A DNA stretch of 64,000 nucleotides from Fodinibius sediminis (GTDB taxonomy: Bacteria; Bacteroidota; Rhodothermia; Balneolales; Balneolaceae), in the NCBI RefSeq assembly GCF_900182555.1, contig NZ_FXTH01000002.1, positions 124,001 through 188,000 on the forward strand. Direction: 5' to 3'. Position numbers and translations under genes: made by a program. The first letter of the stretch is position 1. Each line of letters begins with the position of its first letter. Shown here piece after piece: positions 52,181 to 61,108 of this stretch. A model generated the notes under the pieces. The model saw nothing but the letters and a program-made list of their open reading frames with translations. It did not search any database and was not told the DNA's origin.

Positions 52181-53769
52181 CCCGAAGTGGAACCATTGGT
52201 CACCTTCTCTTCTATATTGAAGCTCCAGACCGAGGACCAATTACTGCTGTTGTTGTCTCCTGTTGCCTGAACTCTCCAAAAATACTGTCGCCCATTTTCA
52301 AGCCCTGAAACATCAAAGGAGGCGGATGTAACGTTTTCATCTACGATCGGTGAAAAGAAATCGCTGCTGGTAGCCAGCTGCACGTTATAACCATTTGCTT
52401 CAGTGAGTTCTTCCCACTCAAGTGTCAAAGAAGCAGTGCTGTTGGTGCTACCATCCGACGGTGCTATAAGGCTAACCGCTGGAATCGGTGTGCTTCCTGA
52501 TGTGGTTGTAAACTGCCATATCCCAGACCATTTGCCTTCGTTTCCATCCCGAACCGCTCGCACCCTCCAATAATGGGTGGATTCAGATGACAACCCATTT
52601 GATGGAGTATATTCAGTACCATCTACCTGTTCTTCTACTACCATATCGTTTCCATGGCTTGCGTGCAAAATATAACCGTCTGCGCCTTCTACTGCTTTCC
52701 ATTTGAAGGTGGGTTTTAACGAAGCATCGGTCATTTCATCGTCAGGAGAAACCTGGACCGGTGCGGGCAGGCTGTCCGCCTTTGTCGTCGTGAACTCATT
52801 AATATCCGACCATATTCCTTTATCTCCATCCCTGACCGCTCGCACCCTCCAATAATGGGTGGATTCAGATGACAACCCATTTGATGGAGTATATTCAGTA
52901 CCATCTACCTGTTCTTCTACTACCATATCGTTTCCATGGCTTGCGTGCAAAATATAACCGTCTGCGCCTTCTACTGCTTTCCATTTGAAGGTAGGCTTCA
53001 AGGAAACCTTGGTAGCTTCATCTTCAGGCAAAAGATCCGAAGGTGCAGGCAAACTGTCTGTAGCAGACGTTGTGGTATTGGCAGACTGCCCAACGGTCGT
53101 AAATGTATATACTTCGGACCACTCTGTTTCACGTCCCTTCGTCTGGGGTTCAACACGCCAGTAGTAATCCTCGGAATGATTCAGCTCACTAACGACATAG
53201 GATGTGCCCTCTATTTTCTGATCAACTATGAGGTTTTCAAACTTCTGATCATCAGCGAGCTGCAAACTATATTCCGAAGCACTGGCTACAGCTTCCCACT
53301 GAAGCTTAACTTTGGTAGGACTATCTTCCAAGCCATCATCCGGCGATTTAAGTTCTGTTGAAACCGGATCAGGTTTACTTGGTTTGGAAGTCGTTTTGAA
53401 ATCCCAGGTATCAGACCATTCGGTTTCCTGATCTTCTATCACAGGACGGACCTGCCAGTACACAGTGGTATCATAGGGCAAGCCCTGAATATTGAATTTC
53501 GTAGAATCAATGGTACTATCGGCAATTGTCGACAAGAACTCTTCCTCAGTCGATAATTGAATTTGAAACGAACGTGCTTCCTCTACTCCACCCCATTCGA
53601 GGGTGAGCGATGTTGATTGTTCGGAGTGAACCTCAGGAGCAATAAGACCGGGCTTTTCCAGGCTGGATTTTGTTTCCTTTTGAGTCCCCTGTGTTACTGA
53701 ATCGGTACATTGGGCTAGTGCTACAAGCATAAATATGCCTGCCAGTAGGTATAGTGATCGGTATTTCAT
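50938..53769 (-). CDS. Lipoprotein with five FN3-like domains and a C-terminal LRR module
   Basis: 943 residues. A lipoprotein signal ends at LVALAQC (Cys21). Five fibronectin-III-like domains of about 95 residues follow (to about 525), each with the YxWRVRA type strand. The third and fourth share an almost identical 158-bp stretch (52553-52710 and 52835-52992). From about residue 530 the LRR module is identical to that of the shorter LRR protein. It is probably an outer membrane-anchored surface protein that binds polymers or cells. The gap upstream (53770-54459) is AT-rich with no sigma-54-type element. Confidence 0.85.
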   Translation of the reverse strand: MKYRSLYLLAGIFMLVALAQCTDSVTQGTQKETKSSLEKPGLIAPEVHSEQSTSLTLEWGGVEEARSFQIQLSTEEEFLSTIADSTIDSTKFNIQGLPYDTTVYWQVRPVIEDQETEWSDTWDFKTTSKPSKPDPVSTELKSPDDGLEDSPTKVKLQWEAVASASEYSLQLADDQKFENLIVDQKIEGTSYVVSELNHSEDYYWRVEPQTKGRETEWSEVYTFTTVGQSANTTTSATDSLPAPSDLLPEDEATKVSLKPTFKWKAVEGADGYILHASHGNDMVVEEQVDGTEYTPSNGLSSESTHYWRVRAVRDGDKGIWSDINEFTTTKADSLPAPVQVSPDDEMTDASLKPTFKWKAVEGADGYILHASHGNDMVVEEQVDGTEYTPSNGLSSESTHYWRVRAVRDGNEGKWSGIWQFTTTSGSTPIPAVSLIAPSDGSTNSTASLTLEWEELTEANGYNVQLATSSDFFSPIVDENVTSASFDVSGLENGRQYFWRVQATGDNNSSNWSSVWSFNIEEKVTNGSTSGSVAGDRQALLDLYEATGGDHWHNNSGWGSGDPSDGWYGIETDANGRVVRVDLFDNGLSGRLPESIGNLTKVRYLNVKKNELSGEIPSSIGDMASLEWLILAGRTYEIGGTLKEPPERLTKHYHAGKRYSNTNDFSGRIPSTIGGLSNLLRLEIANQPNIKGPIPVEIGDLSQLEGLYLSFNDFSGTTLPSSIGNLRNLRHLYIASAQLEGEIPASFQNLTQLTFLNLGESSNDTPDNHLTGELPDFSNFTELRSLVLTDNNLTGEYPHYWNNGNFTKLYTLRFSWNNLTGTLHGFENLPDLKSLGLEGNKLSGSIDNILSVPSNIRIIGLGWNNFTGDMPQSGWPDFNQIKTLYLNDNALTGSISCDFWEKLDNPKLRIAWLKNNDLNSNCTDAMNRVEGNGNPRISVGGNNF
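52553..52710. repeat. 158-bp near-identical FN3 repeat, copy 1
   Basis: Matches 52835-52992 at an offset of 282 bases, which is 94 codons, one FN3 domain. The two stretches look identical; the flanks diverge. Points to recent domain duplication or conversion. Confidence 0.85.
52835..52992. repeat. 158-bp near-identical FN3 repeat, copy 2
   Basis: Partner of 52553-52710 within the FN3-LRR lipoprotein gene. Confidence 0.85.
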
Positions 53770-54459
53770 GCGAAGTAGAAAGTAATTTTATTTTAGAAAT
53801 GAGCGAGAGAGAACCAGGGTAGGCTACTACCCGAGACCTGTAATATTTACTAACAACTATAATTATTACAACAGTTTATTAGTAATTATTACAAGTTTAT
53901 TAATACCTACTGCTACAAGTGAATGTTCCATTTTATGAAAAAAAATGGACTTTTTTTTTACATTCACTTAAGCTAATGGGAGCCACATAATTAATACCCT
54001 ACAGCAAGTGAAAAATGACAAGGAAGAGGGGCATTTTTCATAAAAAAACCGGCATTATCGATCAATAATACCGGCTTGTTGTGCGCCATATTACAGGAAA
54101 TAGCTTATCAGCTAAAGCTGCTGCAACAAGTAGGAGTCAAAAGTAAGGATGGATCTGATGTAAAAAGATTGGAAATCAGATGGTAATAATTTTTGCTTGA
54201 GCAAGGTAGCAATAATCCATCAGGCACAGTCAGCTTGCTGTTTTTTCAGGCATGGTACGGCAGTACTATGTATTCAAGCTATCCTGTTTACTTGTCAACC
54301 GCTTGAGAGATGGAGCTTACCAGAGATCACCCCGGCGAACACAGTTGTTATAGAGAAAGGGGTTCAGGCACAACCGATCAGCAACCTGACCTTTGTTTGC
54401 ACAGGTGCCTGTAATCGAGTCTGTCAATATCAATCAGCATAGGAAGAAAAAATGGTCTT
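53770..54459. other. AT-rich gap with a terminator and no gene
   Basis: Holds the terminator at 54046-54077 and several weak GTAA-N3-TTAC palindromes (53848-53893) that resemble the upstream activating sites but have no -24/-12 partner. An open stretch near 54050-54187 reads protein-like but has no start and overlaps the terminator. I do not call a gene here. Confidence 0.4.
54046..54077 (-). terminator. Intrinsic terminator downstream of the ATP-grasp gene
   Basis: On the minus strand a 13-bp stem (AAGCCGGTATTAT with ATAATGCCGGTTT, two imperfect positions) and a six-base loop run into seven T. It would end the long minus-strand transcript that comes from the right edge. Confidence 0.75.
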
Positions 54460-55461
54460 TCAGGATATCAAACTTTCAACCATCCATCCCTGGGCGTCAA
54501 ATGGACCATCATACCAGTTTAATTTTCGATCCCAGTACCCCGTACATGGATAATATACCTCTTTTATAAATCCATAACTGAGTTCGACAATCATGGGTTG
54601 TCCATTTTCAAACACATAATCAATGGCCAGGCATTGGCTGTCAATCTTTTCTGCCACCTCAAATGACAGACGAATCGTCTCCTGATCAAAGTGGTGTTTG
54701 TCATAAAGCACATGACCACTGCCCGAGGCCCTGAAATCTCCCTCACGCACCAATCGCTTAATGGCAAAAGCCTTCCCATCAATAACGATGACCCGAATAT
54801 CAAAATCATTTTCAGGAATAAATTCCTGAAAATAAACATACCCTCTTTCAGGTCCCACTACTCTTGCAAATTCAGTAGTCTTTGCAAACCGCAGGACACC
54901 TTTTGCCACATTCCACAGACTTGTCTTGTCATTTTTGTAATGATACCAGCGATCTTTCAAATTTTGAATTTTATCATACTGGCTAAATCCCTTTGAAAAG
55001 GCGCGATTAACCTGTTTTATTGCTTCCGATCTATTTCTGACTAATTTTACATGTGCTGAACCAGCCCCTCTTCGTAATTTAAAAACTTTGGGGAAGTCGG
55101 CCTCACCAATCCATTGCAAGGCCTCCTGTTTGTCATAAAATACATAAGAAGGAACCAGTGGTACCCCTGCCGCCTCCAAAAGATATTTCTGCCCCACTTT
55201 GTCATCAAAATGCCAAACCGTATTGAAATCGGGGAACACTTTTTTCCCGGCCGATTGCAGGGCATATATCAATTGTTTAGCAAAAAGAAAATCCTTCGGA
55301 TTGGACTGGCTAAAATGCCACATCAATGCATCGCATTCTTCAACCTGCTTGATGATATCATTCGAATAGCAGTCTACAATCTTGTATTCGATACCATGGT
55401 TTTCACAGTATTCAATCCATTTAGAACTAAAATCATTTGCTTGTTGATGAATAGCTATCAT
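54460..55461 (-). CDS. RimK-like ATP-grasp protein
   Basis: 333 residues. The N-terminal part resembles the pre-ATP-grasp domain (ALMWHFSQSNPKDFLFAKQL). The ATP-grasp core shows FPKVFKLRRGAGSAHVKLV, FIPENDFDIRVIVIDGKAFAIKRL and the metal site AIDYVFENGQPMIVELS. The ATG at 55461 is chosen because its ATGA overlaps the asnB stop by four bases; the frame extends eight codons further. Probably ligates an amino acid or similar group to a sugar acid. It is the last gene before the terminator at 54046-54077. Confidence 0.75.
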   Translation of the reverse strand: MIAIHQQANDFSSKWIEYCENHGIEYKIVDCYSNDIIKQVEECDALMWHFSQSNPKDFLFAKQLIYALQSAGKKVFPDFNTVWHFDDKVGQKYLLEAAGVPLVPSYVFYDKQEALQWIGEADFPKVFKLRRGAGSAHVKLVRNRSEAIKQVNRAFSKGFSQYDKIQNLKDRWYHYKNDKTSLWNVAKGVLRFAKTTEFARVVGPERGYVYFQEFIPENDFDIRVIVIDGKAFAIKRLVREGDFRASGSGHVLYDKHHFDQETIRLSFEVAEKIDSQCLAIDYVFENGQPMIVELSYGFIKEVYYPCTGYWDRKLNWYDGPFDAQGWMVESLIS

Positions 55462-57353
55462 TGATCTAAATATTTTTTTGCCCATACTTCAAATGCAGTC
55501 ATTAACCAAATAGCATCCAGTTGAGCAGGATTAGCATGCTCAACATTAGCCACCCATTTGGAGATTACCTTGGTATGAAATATGTTTCTTTTTTTTATTC
55601 CGGGTTCAATCTCATTCAGCCATTTACTCTGGAAGTCAGAAGATTTCATAAAATCCTTCAGTGGAATGCCGAATCCTTTTTTCCTGCGAAATGCGAACTC
55701 ATCACCAAATTTTTCTCGACAAAGTTTCTTCAGTAACAATTTAGCTTCTTTCCTGCCATTCCGTTTGTCAATTAACTCTTTTCCCGATATTCCCAGCGAA
55801 ATTTTTACCATTTCATTATCAAGAAAAGGAACCCGATTTTCAATACTATGTGCCATGGACATCTTATCCTGTCTCATAAGTAAATCAGGCAGATATGTTT
55901 TAAGCTCATATTTGCGGTGTTTTAAAATACGATCACCTGAGAGGTTATTTAAGATACCAGCTCTTTTTGTCATGGCCGTTCTAAAATTGAACTCAGGATA
56001 TATATCCTTCACGGTAGCAAGGCTTCCAAATGACGAGTCCATAATCAAGCGACTCCCATCGTTAATGTAGTATCTTAAAAAATTCAATAGATCCGCTGAA
56101 TTTTGTTTAAGCTTGCTTAAAAATTTTCTATTGAAATATGCAGATGACACAGTATTGACAAACCGGTCATATCCTGCCAATGCCTCATCCGCCCCCTCTC
56201 CGCTCAGTAAAACTGTAACATGTTTTTTTGCTTCCTCACTCAGGTAATAAATACCAATCGTATTGGGGTGATTAAGAGGTTGTTCAAAATGCCAAGTTGC
56301 GTTTTCCAGGTTATTAAAATAGTATTCCGGATCCATTAAATATTTATGTGCATGCAGATTTAATTTTTGTGTGACCTCATCAATATATTTTTCCTCAGAA
56401 AAAGAAGGATTTGAGAAATTAATCGAAATGGTCTCCAGGGCACCTTGATCCAGACTTTGTTCTGCATAATAGGTGACCAGTGATGAATCCACCCCCCCAG
56501 AAAGCTGACAACCCAGTTTCACATCACTTATCATCTGTCGATTCACACTCTGCTCAAGCGTTTCTCCCAACGTAGAAAAGGACTTTTCTTTGGCTATCGG
56601 AATTGTTCCCTCGGTATTAACATCATAATAGACATGCTCTTTTATATCACCCGAATGATTTACACTTACATATGTACCCGGCGTACAGTTATGAATATCT
56701 GTGAACAGGGTATCATTAATCACATTTCGGAATAACAAAAATTCATCAAGCTTTGATTTATCCAGTTCAAAAGAGAAATCAGGCAACACCTGAAAACTTT
56801 TTATTTCTGAAGAAAAAGCAAGCCGGTCCTTTCCTCTCAGAATATACAGTGGCTTAATCCCAAACCTGTCTCTGGTCAGGAAAAGACATTTCAGTCTCAT
56901 GTCCCATATGGCAATAGCGAACATCCCGTTAAGCTTTTTAAGCATGCCGTCGATCCCGTATTCCAGATAAAGCTTCAGAACAATTTCCGTATCAGTCGTG
57001 CTCTTGAACTTGTATCCCTTCAACTCCAGTGTTTCCTTGTAATCAAATGCATTATAAATCTCACCATTCATCATCAGAGCAACCTGGCCATCGTCAGAAA
57101 CCATCGGTTGCCGACCATTACTTGATAAATCAAGAATACTTAACCGATTAAACCCAAAAAATAGATCACCGGCATTTCTGGCCTGGTACTCCCTGCGAGC
57201 AACTACCTCACCCAGCCCCTTATCGGTATCAATACTGAGAACTGCAGAATCATCAGGTCCACGATGCTTTTGCAAATCAATCATTTGCCATATAGTCTGA
57301 ATACTATCTTCTTTTCTATGACTTAGATTTATATAACCTGCTAATCCACACAT
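55458..57353 (-). CDS. asnB: Asparagine synthase-like glutamine amidotransferase
   Basis: 631 residues. The N-terminal class II amidotransferase domain starts MCGLAGYINL with the catalytic Cys2 and contains LQKHRGPDDS. The synthetase domain has the PP-loop CQLSGGVDSSLVTYY and GEGADEALAGYDR. Relatives in polysaccharide loci turn sugar uronic acids into amides, which would fit a UDP-GalA-containing polymer here. True asparagine synthesis cannot be ruled out by sequence. It lies between a deacetylase-like gene (three bases upstream) and a RimK-like gene (ATGA overlap). Confidence 0.88.
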   Translation of the reverse strand: MCGLAGYINLSHRKEDSIQTIWQMIDLQKHRGPDDSAVLSIDTDKGLGEVVARREYQARNAGDLFFGFNRLSILDLSSNGRQPMVSDDGQVALMMNGEIYNAFDYKETLELKGYKFKSTTDTEIVLKLYLEYGIDGMLKKLNGMFAIAIWDMRLKCLFLTRDRFGIKPLYILRGKDRLAFSSEIKSFQVLPDFSFELDKSKLDEFLLFRNVINDTLFTDIHNCTPGTYVSVNHSGDIKEHVYYDVNTEGTIPIAKEKSFSTLGETLEQSVNRQMISDVKLGCQLSGGVDSSLVTYYAEQSLDQGALETISINFSNPSFSEEKYIDEVTQKLNLHAHKYLMDPEYYFNNLENATWHFEQPLNHPNTIGIYYLSEEAKKHVTVLLSGEGADEALAGYDRFVNTVSSAYFNRKFLSKLKQNSADLLNFLRYYINDGSRLIMDSSFGSLATVKDIYPEFNFRTAMTKRAGILNNLSGDRILKHRKYELKTYLPDLLMRQDKMSMAHSIENRVPFLDNEMVKISLGISGKELIDKRNGRKEAKLLLKKLCREKFGDEFAFRRKKGFGIPLKDFMKSSDFQSKWLNEIEPGIKKRNIFHTKVISKWVANVEHANPAQLDAIWLMTAFEVWAKKYLDQ

Positions 57354-57356
57354 ATG

Positions 57357-58484
57357 CTAGTTATCCATTATTAGCTTAGCCAGTTGATCAGAACTCATAA
57401 ATTCTACTTCTGGCCATTTTTTTAAAATTTTATTGAGCAGCTCATACAGACAATCAAGGCTTTTCTCCCTGTTATTAGGATTAATACTACCGCTGAAATT
57501 GACTCTGTGAGCTGAAATAATAGCAGGTTTTTTCCAAAGGAAAGCGGTGGATATTTCATGCAGCGCCTTGTCAACCCAATCGATACTGGGATCAGATGTT
57601 GGTTCAAAAATCACATTTCTGATGGTATACACCTGGCCGTACTTATTTTTTTGACCGGTATACCTTCGAATAAGGTTGTATTTTTCCTCGTTACCTGTCG
57701 GCTCTTTCTGTACTCGTCCGGACTGTATTAGATTAATACCATACCTATGAAAAAACTCTTCTGTTTTTCTATTCCATATATAACAGGGAGCTATTATCGT
57801 TTTTGACCTGTACCCCCAAATTTCTTCAAACAGGTCCAACCCTTCCTTTATTTTCGTCTCCAGTGAAGTCAGCTGATTTTCATCATAGGCGGCCAGAGCA
57901 TCGAGAAATTCACTTTTGCAACTGGAGTTTTCACCTTTGTAGTAGGTAAACATATCGTGATCAAAAATTTCAAGTAATTTCTGACTTCCATTTCTCAATG
58001 TATTTATCCAATGATCTGCATGGACATGTTCCCGACCGTGAAATTGGGGTTTAAGCAGTTTTTCATCTATCCCCTTTCTGTACAGACTCATCACTTTATC
58101 GCGATTAGGAAATCGCTCAAGAGAGGCTACAAAAGGTTCATAAAAGTATTTCCTGAAATTAGCCTCCTTGATTTTCTTAAAGTCAGGATTGGCCACAATA
58201 TTGTTAACAGTGAAAATTGCCGGATGGCCTTTTGCATCTCTTACTGAGTTCAAAATGTCGAGTAAGTATTCCAAATCCTTGTTGGTTTCAAGCGCATCAT
58301 TCGAACTATAGGTGCATTTTTCAAGAGGATAACCTTTCAGGATTAATTCATTAAGGGTCTCTCTGGAGGGCATCCTGATGCTTCCCCAGTCATCACTTTC
58401 AATTACAACGATCGTCCGATCGGTACGCCAACCAGGCCAGTTGGATACATGGCACATAATATTTTGCTTGACTTTAGAAATCAT
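57357..58484 (-). CDS. Polysaccharide deacetylase-like hydrolase (2)
   Basis: 375 residues from the ATG at 58484 (an in-frame TTG lies three codons earlier). Paralogue of the 37510 protein: VVIESDDWGSIR, FHGREHVHADHW, YTGQKNKYGQ, IISAHRVNFSG. The SDDWGS motif is the likely metal-binding Asp pair. These two genes flank the middle part of the locus, one near each end. Substrate unknown; a role in trimming or modifying the polymer is inference. Confidence 0.68.
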   Translation of the reverse strand: MISKVKQNIMCHVSNWPGWRTDRTIVVIESDDWGSIRMPSRETLNELILKGYPLEKCTYSSNDALETNKDLEYLLDILNSVRDAKGHPAIFTVNNIVANPDFKKIKEANFRKYFYEPFVASLERFPNRDKVMSLYRKGIDEKLLKPQFHGREHVHADHWINTLRNGSQKLLEIFDHDMFTYYKGENSSCKSEFLDALAAYDENQLTSLETKIKEGLDLFEEIWGYRSKTIIAPCYIWNRKTEEFFHRYGINLIQSGRVQKEPTGNEEKYNLIRRYTGQKNKYGQVYTIRNVIFEPTSDPSIDWVDKALHEISTAFLWKKPAIISAHRVNFSGSINPNNREKSLDCLYELLNKILKKWPEVEFMSSDQLAKLIMDN

Positions 58485-58559
58485 CGGAATCAAATGCTGG
58501 TTATAGAAGCTGAATCGTTATTAATTCATTACACGGTAATAAGTTCATCTTTTATCAGG

Positions 58560-59861
58560 TCATAACACCATTTTCAATACATCATTCAGGGATATATTTT
58601 CCCCTGAGGTAAGTAATGCAATAACAGGATTACCCAACAGCGCTGTCGCACTCATTGAGTAAAGCCCCTTCCGAACGGAGACCACTACAAACAGCAGCAA
58701 TGCCGGGGTAGCTGCTATTATGAACCGTTTCAAAAAAACTTCATGCTCCCTGTTTTGCACATACAAAATAATAATGGCCAGGGCACTCATGTTTGCCACT
58801 GCGGTAAATCTTTCACCGGATGGCAGTGAGCTAAACAGATTCGCCACTCCATAAAAAAGAAGGGCAAATGACATCATATTCGCCCACCCCCTGTTTTTGT
58901 CAAAGAAATCCCTTCCTTTTAGGAACAGCAGCCCGAGAAAGCCCATTACCGACCATTTTATCGCCCGGCCATACCAGGAGGCATACCATACCCGGTTTTC
59001 ATTGCCTCCTTCACGGTGTGTCTCAACCTTATGTTCACTCCGATAAGCAGATGTTCGCTCCTGCACCACTTCTGGGGCATAGTTCTCTATTAAATTATTG
59101 AAAGCAGTTAGGTCTATTTCAGAAATGAAAAAAGTTGTTAGAAAAAAAATAAAATAGACCATCAGCCTATTTCCCAGAAACAGATAGGCAAACAGCACCC
59201 CGACCGGAACCATGAATGAGTAATGAACCAGGATTGCCATCGCAGCAATCCACAGACCGCTTCTCCGTCCCTCAAAGAGAAAAGGCAGCAGGCCATAAAT
59301 AAAAATATGGGCTGCCGTCCACATACGGAATGTCGTGATATTCCAGATAGGGACAGTCAGGGTAAAACACACAATCAGCAGCAGACTAATGGGTTTTATG
59401 CTGCCTTTCAGTCGATCCAGTATAAACCAAACATTCCTGGAGAAGAAAAAGCCAAAAATAATACCATATACCAATGTCAGGACGGCTTGGCTGTCTGTAA
59501 AGCGAGACAGCACCACTGCAATGACCGTTCTTAGGATATCAATCTCTCCACTTTGCTGGTAATATTCCAGGGCCCCGGTCATCGTCATTTCAACAGTATG
59601 TAATCGCTCGACCTGTGCGACATAACCTACAATATCACTTCCCTGGCTTTCCGCCCCGATGGCAAAGGTAAATCCATAAAAAGCTATAAATGCCCAGAGT
59701 ATATTTTTGCCCCACTTGGAATTATGATTCCAGAAAGCCGATACGACCGCCAGAAGAGGCCAAACCAAAAATATCATGGCCGCATAGTACCCTGATTTTT
59801 CATCCACATCCTGCGCATTGGGAGCGGACCATTCAAATAATTTGTGATCTTTTGTTTTCAT
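58560..59861 (-). CDS. EpsG-type polysaccharide polymerase (Wzy-like)
   Basis: 433 residues with about ten to twelve hydrophobic helices and a large periplasmic loop near residues 250-290. The block GSDIVGYVAQVERLH after the second helix and the WNITTFRMWTAAHIFIYG region fit EpsG-family polymerases, which join oligosaccharide repeat units. It lies among glycosyltransferase genes, as expected. No separate Wzx flippase is seen; the PglK-like ABC protein may serve instead. Confidence 0.75.
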   Translation of the reverse strand: MKTKDHKLFEWSAPNAQDVDEKSGYYAAMIFLVWPLLAVVSAFWNHNSKWGKNILWAFIAFYGFTFAIGAESQGSDIVGYVAQVERLHTVEMTMTGALEYYQQSGEIDILRTVIAVVLSRFTDSQAVLTLVYGIIFGFFFSRNVWFILDRLKGSIKPISLLLIVCFTLTVPIWNITTFRMWTAAHIFIYGLLPFLFEGRRSGLWIAAMAILVHYSFMVPVGVLFAYLFLGNRLMVYFIFFLTTFFISEIDLTAFNNLIENYAPEVVQERTSAYRSEHKVETHREGGNENRVWYASWYGRAIKWSVMGFLGLLFLKGRDFFDKNRGWANMMSFALLFYGVANLFSSLPSGERFTAVANMSALAIIILYVQNREHEVFLKRFIIAATPALLLFVVVSVRKGLYSMSATALLGNPVIALLTSGENISLNDVLKMVL

Positions 59862-59871
59862 CGCTGTCTCA

Positions 59872-61032
59872 TTACCGTTGGACAGATGCCATCAACGGCA
59901 TACTCTCCTGCGTTAATTGTAAAAACTGCGTACACACATTTTCAATCCGGTACTTTCTGTAGTCTTTAAAATCTCTTTTATTTTCAAAATTGTACTCCAA
60001 AAACTCTTCAAATACCCGGTCACTGAAGGTGTCATTTTTATAGACCAGTATTGGTTTTTGCAAGAAATTGTAATCGACGAGTTTTAACGATTTTTGTGAA
60101 TCATTCTGATACGGAAAGTGAACCAGAAAATCGACCCCGCTCAGTTCCTGCAGCAAAACATCCCTTTCCACATAATTTCTGAGCACGCACTTGCCAAGGG
60201 CTTCCCGGGTTAATATTTTCTTAAAAAGCTCCTTTCTTCGCGTATACACAATAAATTTATAAGGACGATCAATGGTATTTAATTTTTCCAGAAATGGAAC
60301 GGCATAATGCAGGTAACTCTTAATATTCCCGAAATAAGCAAAGGTTATAAGCCCGCTTTCATTGTGGCTTGTATCACGTCTTTGGGGAAAGGAAAAGCCC
60401 TGAGGAATAACCCTTATCTTGGAATGAAATTCTTCGAAATATGCTGATTGTCCTCCTTTATAAGGAATAGTAATATAATCGACCTTCCGACAGAACCATT
60501 TCTCTATCCATGCAAAATAAAAGAGTTTGTTGAACGAATCATTTTCCAAGCCATAGTACGGATCACCGCAGTCAGCCACCCAGGTCTGAGCAATCGGATA
60601 GTCCGTCCTCCAGGCCCAGGCAACGCCCCAGTGAACGGGATAGGGCGTTGCTATGGAAATTAACAGGTCGTATCCGGATTCTGCCTTAATTGCTCGTTGC
60701 ACCCGGTACATCAATTCAATATCGGGATATTCAAATAACATAAGCAGCAGCCGGCGTATCCCCCGCTTAACCAACCGGCTTAAGCCCGTACTGCCTTTTA
60801 AGTCGATGCTGGGAAACCGAAGCTTTCCGAGATCTTTAATCTGAATCCCAAACTCTCTTTCAAAAGACCCGTGGAGGTCTTCATCTTTCAGGGTAATCAG
60901 TGTAACGTCATGCCCCCGCCTGGCAAACTCTTTCACCAGCTCGGTAGTACGATGTGAGCGAGGCGAGTTTTCGGGATAAAAGGAACGGCTGACAATCAAT
61001 ATTTTTTTCATTTTCATAAAATCCATCTTCAT
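59872..61032 (-). CDS. Family 4-like glycosyltransferase
   Basis: 386 residues. The start is typical of GT-B enzymes: KKILIVSRSFYPENSPRSHR and ARRGHDVTLITLKDE. The second domain shows VIPQGFSFPQ and ITFAYFGNIKS. The usual E-x7-E motif is weak, the region reading SLKLVDYNFLQKPILVYK. Several Met codons lie at the N-terminus; I keep the first ATG, but the one at 61011 (MKKILIV) fits the family better. The gene ends ten bases before the polymerase gene. Confidence 0.78.
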   Translation of the reverse strand: MKMDFMKMKKILIVSRSFYPENSPRSHRTTELVKEFARRGHDVTLITLKDEDLHGSFEREFGIQIKDLGKLRFPSIDLKGSTGLSRLVKRGIRRLLLMLFEYPDIELMYRVQRAIKAESGYDLLISIATPYPVHWGVAWAWRTDYPIAQTWVADCGDPYYGLENDSFNKLFYFAWIEKWFCRKVDYITIPYKGGQSAYFEEFHSKIRVIPQGFSFPQRRDTSHNESGLITFAYFGNIKSYLHYAVPFLEKLNTIDRPYKFIVYTRRKELFKKILTREALGKCVLRNYVERDVLLQELSGVDFLVHFPYQNDSQKSLKLVDYNFLQKPILVYKNDTFSDRVFEEFLEYNFENKRDFKDYRKYRIENVCTQFLQLTQESMPLMASVQR

Positions 61033-61108
61033 TCAAACCTGGCAATACATTATTGATACATTCAAAAATGATGCCCAATGGTTGCTCATCCTTTTTTTCG
61101 GTTACCCA

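Noticed and set aside
53848-53893. GTAA-N3-TTAC palindromes upstream of the FN3-LRR gene
   Set aside because: They lie in very AT-rich DNA, lack the CGAG/CTCG ends, and no -24/-12 element lies between them and the gene.
53922-53938. TGGAACATTCACTTGTA (minus strand) as a sigma-54 promoter
   Set aside because: Spacing between GG and the -12 box is one base too long for sigma-54.
54050-54187. Open stretch with protein-like translation (LLQQVGVKSKDGSDVKRLE)
   Set aside because: It has no start codon, overlaps a strong terminator, and no family is recognisable.
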